A stretch of DNA of 64,000 nucleotides, taken from Bathynomus jamesi. Lineage: Eukaryota; Arthropoda; Malacostraca; Isopoda; Cirolanidae. Numbering within the stretch: position 1 is the first letter of the stretch; each line of letters opens with the position of its first letter. This document shows, piece after piece, positions 56,340 to 64,000 of this stretch. The stretch lies in contig JAJOZX010002364.1 of assembly GCA_023014485.1 (NCBI GenBank), positions 279,501 through 343,500 on the forward strand, read 5' to 3'. The position numbers and the translations under genes were made by a program. Below the pieces are notes generated by a model. It saw only the letters and a list, made by a program, of their open reading frames with translations, was not told the origin of the DNA and made no database searches.

Positions 56340-57285
56340 GTCGAAATGAGAGAAAAATGAATAGCGAGAGAAAAATGAATAGCTCAGAAAAAAAATCTTT
56401 TATTTTGTTGTTTTGAGCAAGTGAAATTCTCCGATGAAAGACTGCATTTGGCGTTAGTGCTTCGATTTCTATCGAGTTAAGTGGTTTGTTGTTCCCATCG
56501 CGAACGTTGTCGGTTTCACATTGGACATCACCATCTTCTCGAATTCTGGTTCTGATTTCTGGTTCAAGTGTTTTCTGTTTTGTGTTTTCTGTTTTGTGTT
56601 TTCTATTTTGTGTTTTCTATTTTCATTTGTGTTGGGTAAGCTTTTCTTTATCAAGTGCTACGAAGTGTTGAACTTAGCTATACCAAAGAGTTGTTGTGTT
56701 GGGAAAATACGGTGAGAATGGATCCGTGATCTTATTGGTCATATGTGACTCGTCCGATGACAAAGTATGTCTTAAAAAAAAAAAAAAAAAAAAAATCATA
56801 ATCACAAGTGTTAATTATTTTAGAAAATAGTGCTTTAATCTAGAAATAATTTGAGATTTCTTTAAACTTTTTCTTAATGTTTTGGAACGCTTCAAAGTAT
56901 GTAATCATGGTTAGGCGTAGCGTAGGCTATAATAGCTTAAATACGCTCACGCTGTCAGTGTGTCCTGTCGAACTATTCTGATATTGTGCTCTAGCCATAA
57001 TGAGTTGGCAACACACATACTAACACCCACACACTATCTCGATTGTCATACTCATTTCCGATTCTCAGTGGAGTGGGCACAACGCTCGAGTTTGGATCAT
57101 CGGGACTGAAAATGCCCAAATCACTTACACAAACACACTGCTTTTCGTCAGGTCGGAAAATCTTTTGAAATAAATTTCAGCTAAATCAGAATTCGTTAGA
57201 TTACGCAGGATTACCAATACATTTAATCCTTGGTAGACATTAAGAATGACCTCAGAACTCGTATTTATTTTAAATTTAAAAAAAT
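55690..57285. other. no gene recognised
   Basis: CT repeats at 56306-56340, an A-run at 56773-56795 and the repeat TGTTTTCTGTTTTGTGTTTT near 56575-56630. Nothing coding is supported. Confidence 0.5.
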
Positions 57286-57289
57286 GGCT

Positions 57290-57800
57290 CAGGTTGGGTT
57301 GGGTTGGGTTGAAATAGGGGGTCTTTTTCCGTTCTGTGGTCGTCACTCAAATTTAATATGCGTCTGCAGGTTCATTAACTGAGTGACTTTGAGTACAATT
57401 CAGTAGGTTTTAAGTTGGAGAAAATCACTTTTATTAAGAAAACAAACAATTTTGGTTATTTACTCGCTTTTAATTTTTAGATTATTTTGGAAATTGGAAA
57501 TGTCATGTAATATTTCAGTGACAGTCTTTCCCTTTGTGTCTTTGCCTTCGCATAAATAGGAGTTAACCATGTTTTTGTAGGTCCCCCACTGTCTCTTGTT
57601 GGTTAGGGCTAGGATAGGATAGGATAGGATAGGATATTCGGATTACGTTTCTCCCAAGTTAAAATGTACTGAATACTAATAAAAAGATCAACAGAAGAAG
57701 AATAATGTAGATTTTATTTGATTTTGTTGGCGGCCATAGAACGGAAACGATCCGAAATAGATTGAATTTAGGTCAGGTCAGGTCAGGTCAGAAACTCTCA
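57290..57800. repeat. three pentamer arrays, each one base from TTAGG
   Basis: GGGTT repeats (57294-57310), GGATA repeats (57612-57635) and GGTCA repeats (57774-57790). As rotations these are TTGGG, ATAGG and TCAGG. CCTAACC words follow at about 57823-57840. Confidence 0.65.
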
Positions 57801-58099
57801 TTCATTTTTGTTTTAGACATGCCTAACCTACCCTAACCTCAAACTATTTCAACCTAACTTAACTACAACCATTTTTAAAATTCAAAATAAATAAGAGTTT
57901 ATTACGTCATTGTTAAAGTCTACCTATTTTTTTAATGGAATATAACTTATTATATTCTGTTTGTCATTAGTAATTAATTACTCCTCTTTACGAGGGTATC
58001 TTTTTTCATTCATAGAGTTCATCCCATTTTCATGTACAATTTATTTTATTTACGTGTATTTTCCTTGTAATGTTCCTTACTCCTTGATTCCTGTAAACA

Positions 58100-58267
58100 T
58101 TATATATGAACTGTAAAAATGAAATGGCTACACCCTTATACTGGATATAGAGAAGATCCCTAGACACTGGTGAAATACCGAGCATCTTGTAAAGAGCAAA
58201 CATTGTCCCTATATATAGAGGGGATAGATCTCGAGCAAAGAAACTATAGACCAGTGTCAGTGACGCC
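58100..58267 (+). pseudogene. LINE copy 2, left half
   Basis: Parallels 18460-18616 of copy 1 (AACTGTAAAAATGAAAT, then AGAGCAAACATTGTCCCTAT, then ATAGACCAGTGTCA). It stops at the hAT target duplication GTGACGCC (58260-58267). Confidence 0.85.
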
Positions 58268-58468
58268 TAGGCTTGCCAACTTTCTGAAATACAATTCTGG
58301 GAGATGATATATATACAGGCCATAAAGGGGGGGTGGGGGCGAGCTGATCCAGCTGGCGGGTTAAGGGGGGGGCGCAATTTTTTAAATATTACCAATTTCA
58401 AGGGTATTTTGAGGCCATATGCAGGGAGTATAAAGACATATTCTACGGTCAATTAAGTCAATCGACGC

Positions 58469-58548
<80 letters not shown>

Positions 58549-58580
58549 GAATGAACTCAGAATGGTTCCCTGAGTTTTTT

Positions 58581-59402
58581 ATGATACACACAGACCGTGC
58601 ATGGAACAAGGAACTCTTCTGGGATAATTAAATCCACTATAGTCCGAATAAGTAATGGTAAATGACAAATACCATAGTTTTCTTTTTCATGATGCAAGCC
58701 CGACGTGGGCAACGGGTCTCTCGCAAAGAGGTCCCATAAATATAGCTTCCCTCACCAGCTATCTGCAAAGCACACAGGATCCAGCTTTGGGACATGGATC
58801 TAGGGTTTAAAGCAGCCTAGCCCCACTACATTTAGAACCTCAATATAAGTAAAAGACTCGTTGCATTCACGTCGGATTGAATAAATCAAAGAAAAAGGGG
58901 TAACTATTATATTTTTAGCCAAAACAAAAACTTAAACCTCAACTGGCAGAATTGAGCGTCCACTTTTCAAGGCACATAACATGTCCGTTTCATGATGGGA
59001 ATGAACTGTGCCTTGAAAAGTGGACGCTCAATTCTGCCAGTTGAGGTTTAAGTTTTGGTCTTGGCTAAAAATATAATAGTTACCCCTTTTCTTTGATTTA
59101 TTCAATCCGACGTGAATGCAACGAGTCTTTTACTTATATTGAGGTTCTAAATGTAGTGGGGCTAGGCTGCTTTAAACCCTAGATCAATGTCCCAAAGCTG
59201 GATCCTGTCTGCTTTGCAGATAGCTAGTGAGGGAAGCTATATTTATGGGACCTCTTTGCGAGAGACCCGTTGCCCACGTCGGGCTTGCATCATGAAAAAG
59301 AAAACTATGGTATTTGTCATTTACCATTACTTATTCGGACTATAGTGGATTTAATTATCCCAGAAGAGTTCCTTGTTCCATGCACGGTCTGTGTGTATCA
59401 TA
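58581..59402. repeat. 822-bp near-perfect palindrome
   Basis: The arms 58581-58976 and 59007-59402 are mirrored with about 30 bases between them (AGGCACATAAC... and ATGAACTGTGCC). TA runs lie outside both arms. No coding. Confidence 0.85.
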
Positions 59403-59465
59403 TATTATATATATATATATATATATATGCACTAAAATCACAAAATAACACGTGACCTTATTAAT

Positions 59466-59630
59466 CAGCAAACAACCACAGGGAAAAGGAAACACAAAGT
59501 CCGAGCGCTTTCGTGATATATTCACATTGTCAAGGAGGAACAGAAAATTTTCTGTTCCTCCTTGATAATGTGAATATATCACGAAAGCGCTCGGACTTTG
59601 TGTTTCCTTTTCCCTGTGGTTGTTTGCTGA
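59466..59630. repeat. 165-bp perfect fold-back
   Basis: TCAGCAAACAACCACAGGG to CAGAAAATTTTCTG and back. It contains GTGA...TCAC followed by GAAAGCGCTCGG in both orientations, related to the hammerhead-like motif group. Confidence 0.85.
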
Positions 59631-59853
59631 TATATATATATATATATATATTACACACACACACGAGTTATTCATATCAGTAGTAAAAAGGCTAATAATA
59701 TGCAAATGATAAGGTGATGCCAAATTATGTATTTAACGAAAATTATTCTCAAATTGTAAGATATCCGGGAGATTAGGATAACGTTCCGGAAGCCGGGAGA
59801 ACACACACGATTCCGGCAGTCTTCCGGCGAATCCGGGAGGGTTGGCAAGCCTA

Positions 59854-60944
59854 GTGACGCCCCACCTCACCAAAGTATTTGAAAGAATATGTAGTTAGAG
59901 AGAAAATCTATGACTTCTTGGAGACGGTGGAAAGATTCGACGAAAATCAGCACTAATTCCGATCAAGAAGTTTATGCCTATCACAGCTCATAGAGCGCTA
60001 TAACAATATCCTAGATGTACTGGAAGGCAATGAAAACTACGATGTCATATACACGGATTTTGCTAAAACTTTCGACAAAGGTGATCATGGTATAATGGCA
60101 CATAAAATGAAAGGTGAGAATAACAGACAAAGTGGGAAAATGGATCTACAACTTCCTCAGAGAACGTCTACAGGTCGTAAAAATTCAAGGTATATCATCA
60201 TCAGAATCGGAAGTACGCAAGCCCAGTACCACAAGGAACAGTATTGGCCCCACTCCTATTTATTACCATGCTAACAGACATAGACAGTGAAGTAAACAGC
60301 GACAGTATAGTAACATTCTTTGCAGACGATACAAAGATCAGTAGAAAAATCAGCGATGCAAAAGAGGTGGAGACCTTTTAGAGGGACATGAACAAAATAT
60401 AAAAATCTTTAGAAAACATGATATTTAACACCGAGAAATTTCAGCTCTTCAGATATGGTAGAAATGAGGAACTTAGACAGCATATTATGCTTCAGATAGA
60501 CGAAATTCAGAGAAGCACGAAAGTGATAGATTTGGGGGTTATAATGACCGATGATGCGAAATTCGAAACACAAAATTAGATGGCGATAAACAAAGCAAAA
60601 AGACTCGCGGGACAGGTACTAAGAAGGTTCAAAGGAAGGAACAAGACACTTATGAGTCCCATGCTGAAAACACTGATCATACCAAAACTTGAATATTGCT
60701 CAGTCTTGACGTCCCCATATAAAAAGGAAGAAACTAATAAACTCTAAGAAATTGAGAGATTTCACAGCTAAGATTGGTGGCTGCATAGAACTCAACTCCT
60801 GCGAAAGACTACATAAACTAAATCTGTACTCCCTGGAAAGGAGGAGAAGAGAGGTGTACCATAATCTACATATGGAAAATGATCGAAAAATTGGTACTAA
60901 ACCTCAAACTAAACCATCCAAACAACGCTGGAAAATCGTCGTAG
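59854..60944 (+). pseudogene. LINE copy 2, right half
   Basis: Continues from the GTGACGCC duplication: CCACCTCACCAAAGTATTTG, then frames with VPQGT, VTFFADDT (FADD at 60319-60330), NLEYC-like, YSLERRRREVYHN and PNTP-like tails. Stops and shifts are frequent. It retains the ~310 bp that copy 1 lacks. Confidence 0.8.
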
Positions 60945-61136
60945 CCAGTGTCGTAGTGTCGTAACATCCCTTCCCGTTGATCAACGAAGTTAAACGACAG
61001 TGGGTCGGATAGTAGTTGGATGGGAGACCGTCCTGCGTCAAGCTATGTAGCGAATAGCGACCCGTGGTTCGGATCCTACGTAAAGCTGTAGGTCCCCTCC
61101 GCGAAAGAGGTTAAACAGCCCCATCATTATCTTTAT
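60945..61136 (+). repeat. 5S rRNA-derived SINE, copy 2
   Basis: Plus strand: GTTGATCAACGAAGTTAAAC, then GGGTCGGATAGTAGTTGGAT and GGGAGACCGTCC, then GTAGCGAATAGCGACCCGTG, tail GGTTAAACAGCCCC. Confidence 0.75.
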
Positions 61137-61585
61137 TCACAGTCGAGTTTACAAACATTTTATACTTATTAATTCATCACTTAAAAATTTGGCAGGAAAC
61201 TCTATCAAGATATAGGTACCATGCTTTCAATAGGTTAATCTGTCAAAATACTCGCAAACTACTGAACTGTTTTGTATGCTACAATTAACTTAGCACTTGC
61301 ATCTACGAGTATATGTACAAATTAAATTTTAGCACGAGTCCACCATTATAGTGAATTTTCTCAGATCCTCGTATGTTCACTTTTTTCCTTAACGAAACTT
61401 GTAAATGTCTTTTACAGCATTTAAAGCGATCGATTTGAGATTCATGGGTAATTTTATGCAAGATTCTTTCTTCCTTCTTCATTTGGATGCCTCTGAACAG
61501 AGCCATAACTGGGTGGGGCGACAGGAGCACGTGCGCCGAGTGTAAAGCAGAGGGGGGCATAAAATCTCCAATAATATAATAATGA
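61137..61585. other. no gene recognised
   Basis: Unassigned. Confidence 0.45.
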
Positions 61586-61587
61586 TT

Positions 61588-61790
61588 GGGGTTGTTTAAC
61601 CTCCTTCGCAACATCTAAGGTCATATGACGGAGGGGACCTACAGCTTTACTTGGGATCCGAACCACGGGTCGCTACATAATCTGGACACGGAGGACGGTC
61701 TCCCATCCAACTACTACCCAGACCCAATGTCGCTAAACTTCGCTAATCAACGGAAAGCGGCGTTACGACATTGACTATGACGTTATTTAT
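61588..61790 (-). repeat. 5S rRNA-derived SINE, copy 3
   Basis: Minus strand: GTTGATTAGCGAAGTTTAGC, then GGGTCTGGGTAGTAGTTGGA and TGGGAGACCGTCC, then GTAGCGACCCGTGGTTCGGA and tail GGTTAAACAACCCC. Confidence 0.75.
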
Positions 61791-61923
61791 ATTTTAAAGA
61801 AGACTAGATTTATATAGTTATTGCGGTGAACCATGAATATAATTTTTTTTTCTTTAAATACTTCTCAAAGTTAGATTTAGCACGCCCCTCTGGCCCTACT
61901 GAAATTGTTAAATTTCGGAAAAA

Positions 61924-63330
61924 TGGCATCTAAACGACCGACCGCAGCCGTAGCGCTAGCAAAAATTGCAAATGCAAAGAAAGGTCTTTCCGATTGGAAA
62001 CGCTTGCACCCACGTATTCCAGACTATGAGAATTCACCTAACCACTGTGCTGAAAATTATTTGCAATAAAGTCTCCAGAAAAACGAATGAAAGATGAAAA
62101 ATTGATTGATGATGCAATCGGATAAAGAAAGGTGCCGCCAAATATTAAAGGGTATTTTAGACGCCGCTCTTTTTTGCACAACAAATAATTTCGCTGTTAG
62201 AGGTTCAAGTAATGTTATTGGAGATCTAAATGCGTGTATATTTCTAAACCTTTTGGAAATTGTCACTACAATACTGAATTAAGGCAGCACATTAAGAACC
62301 ACCAAAAAGGAACTGCAAGTTATTTTTGTCCTACAATTCAAAATGAATTTATAAATTTGCTACGAAACAAAGTCCGTGTTGAAATCACTTTTAGAATAAA
62401 AAAGGCTAAATATTTTTCTTTGCTATTTGATTGTACACCTGATATATCATCGCGAACAAATGTGCCAACTGATTCAATATGTGTGGATTAATGATTGTAA
62501 AGTTTGTGTAGAAGAGTTTTATCGACTTCATTCACACTTGAAAAAAACAGGCATCGGCTTAGCAACAGAAATTCTAAATTAGTAGATGATGGGATTGACA
62601 TAAAGAATGCAAGAGGACAAGGTTACGATAATGGAGCAAATATGGCTGCCAAATACAAAAGGAGCCAAAGCAAGAATTTTACAAGTAAATGAACTTGCAA
62701 TATTTGTACATGTGCAGTCCACAGTCTCAATCTAGTTGGTGTACATGCAGCTTCTACCACTCCTGGAATGATCACTTTTTTGGGGGGGTACTTCAAAGAT
62801 TTTTCACATTTTTTTTCCAACTGCTGGAAAATATTAATTACAACTTGAAAAATTAGTCTTGAAGATCACACAGAAACACGGTGAGCATCAAAAGCAAGTC
62901 ATTATGGTATTACATATGCAGATAACCGAAGTAAGTGTCGCCTTAAGTGACATAATAGTGAATACTTCCTCAAGTCGAGAGTCGATTTCAACAGCACAAG
63001 GTCTTCTTTTGCAAATAGATTACAAATTCTTTTGTACATTGTTTATATGGAACCAGATTCTTGGTCATGTTGATTGAATCAACGAAGTCTTGCAATCCAA
63101 GAATGTACCTTTATCCCAAGCTTTCCAAATGAATCATGGTTTAATAAACATTGCAAGGAATGCGTGAAAATGAAATGCGAAACATTTTTGTTTATGCCAC
63201 AAAAACAACTGAAAAACTAGGAATAATAACTACGTTTCTGGAAATTACCAGAATGAAAAAAGAAGAGAACAGAGCTTTATGTAAATCGATTGATGAAGAT
63301 TCAAACTTATCTGCAGAAAATACATTCCAG
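61924..63330 (+). pseudogene. hAT / DUF4371 (ZMYM1-like) transposase-derived gene relic
   Basis: Starts MASKRPTAAVALAKIANAKK at 61924 and continues SDWKRLHPRIPDYENSPNHC. Other frames carry LRQHIKNHQKGTASYFCPTI, RIKKAKYFSLLFDCTPDISS (the DUF4371 core) and KNARGQGYDNGANMAAKYKR, then VHSLNLVG. This is the usual order in ZMYM1/DUF4371 proteins, which derive from hAT transposases. It is broken by at least five frameshifts. Confidence 0.75.
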
Positions 63331-63344
63331 ATTGGGGTTAGTGT

Positions 63345-63600
63345 TTTTGAACATCAATTTTCCTGGAAGATGGATTGGGCAGGACGGACCGGTGTCATGG
63401 CCTCCACGATCCCCCGATATCATGCCCCTGAACTTCTTTCCCTCTGCGGGAATATGTAAAGGATTATGCGTACCATACTCCCGTTGCTAACATTGACACT
63501 TCGTTCAAGGATTTGCGATGCCTTCAGCAGCGTCACGACTCACGAGAGAGATGCTAGCGAACGTAAGGCGTGAACTCGAATTTCGCTCGCGCACATGTTG
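63345..63600 (+). pseudogene. mariner-type transposase C-terminal fragment
   Basis: Frames give RWIGQDGPVSWPPRSPDIMP, then FFPSAG (for FFLWG), then VANIDTSFKDL and the ANVRRELEFR-like end. This is the final catalytic block (SPD...) and tail of a mariner transposase, joined directly to the hAT relic without terminal repeat between them. Confidence 0.7.
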
Positions 63601-63604
63601 AGAT

Positions 63605-64000
63605 TTAATGAGACATAATAAACTTGATGCGTTATGCAACAGCATGCAGAACAAAGCATCACTATCTCTCTGGATTTCATGAATTAAAGTTTATAATCGG
63701 GAAAAGGACTCTGTGTACACTCTGTATTTTTATTTCCGGCGGGACTGTCACCATCGCCCGTCAAATAGCTCAATATCAATGGAGGCGCAGTCGTACTACA
63801 GTAACGTCATAGCAAAATGGGAAGGTCCAAACAACAAAATTTACTCCTTAATCATCATCTTATCGCGTCTTAAACGTAACTCGTTGGCAGCCGATAATGA
63901 TTTATTTTATAGTGCTCATTTAACCTCGCCATATTACGTGAGGGAAAGAATCAAAGCAAGATTTATTTTGAAAATGATATACAGTGTGTCCAATAAGTTC
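63605..64000. other. end of window; possible mariner terminal repeat at the edge
   Basis: No gene recognised. The last bases ACAGTGTGTCCAATAAGTTC after TAT look like a Tc1/mariner terminal inverted repeat, so another element end probably starts or closes here. Confidence 0.35.

Larger units (their letters stand above)
58268..59853. mobile_element. hAT-type element carrying a palindrome and a fold-back
   Basis: Ends TAGGCTTGCCAAC and GTTGGCAAGCCTA. The 8-bp duplication GTGACGCC is exact at 58260-58267 and 59854-59861. No transposase is visible. The inside is an ~820-bp palindrome, a 165-bp fold-back and long TA runs (58472-58546), so it is non-autonomous. Confidence 0.85.

Noticed and set aside
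60945..61100. True 5S rRNA gene
   Set aside because: Only the internal promoter region resembles 5S; the 5' and 3' ends that form helix I are absent and the body continues into a SINE tail.
1..64000. CRISPR arrays, operons or bacterial features
   Set aside because: The direct repeats seen are minisatellites or microsatellites, and the sequence is clearly eukaryotic (LINEs, SINEs, splice-like signals).

Overview
This is animal nuclear DNA, most likely arthropod and plausibly a decapod crustacean. It is AT-rich, crowded with TA, CA and CT microsatellites, and built almost wholly from mobile elements: BEL/Pao, Jockey, CR1-like and RTE retrotransposons, Tc1/mariner, hAT, Penelope-like and Polinton-like elements, tRNA- and 5S-derived SINEs, and fold-back repeats. 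Pentamers one base away from the arthropod telomere unit TTAGG also occur. I see no ordinary host gene that I would call with confidence.

Layout. 1-10.26 kb: a broken two-finger 'DHN/DQP' gene on the minus strand, split by a BEL/Pao element (231-7756) whose 5-bp target duplication is exact. 10.3-18.2 kb: a Helitron-like hairpin, a Jockey relic, a fold-back, an internally deleted mariner and a second inverted repeat. 18.2-30.9 kb: a LINE interrupted by an 11.2 kb nearly palindromic element (18633-29798) with 6-bp target duplication CACCTC and AG...CT ends, which looks like a Polinton/virus-derived inverted dimer. 31-37 kb: Tc1 relic, SINEs, a deleted mariner-like element and an RTE tail. 37.7-40.4 kb: a second, plus-strand DHN/DQP pseudogene. 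40.8-50 kb: LINE tails, MITEs, a 5S-SINE, and a Tc1 relic hit by a hAT MITE. 50.9-53.8 kb: a hAT element sitting inside the terminal repeat of a second copy of the deleted mariner-like element, then a tRNA-headed palindrome. 54-64 kb: a Penelope-like fragment between inverted arms, fold-backs with hammerhead-like cores, variant pentamer arrays, a second LINE interrupted by a hAT element, two more 5S-SINEs, and a hAT/DUF4371 relic fused to a mariner tail.

The most interesting object is the 11.2 kb palindrome. Each arm carries the same small gene set in mirror image: an immediate-early-response (IER2/IER5-like) protein, three small orphan ORFs, and two related promoter modules. The IER module lines up an ISRE-like site, a consensus kappaB site, a consensus CRE and a TATA box. 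The right-arm copies are the better preserved. No polymerase, integrase or capsid gene is visible, so it is probably one end of a larger element turned into an inverted dimer and then integrated.

A second theme is verifiable nesting. Target duplications of the expected length are visible for the BEL/Pao (5 bp), Polinton-like (6 bp), mariner (TA) and three hAT insertions (8 bp, one with a mismatch). Two unrelated elements landed within about 10 bp of the same site in two copies of one LINE family.
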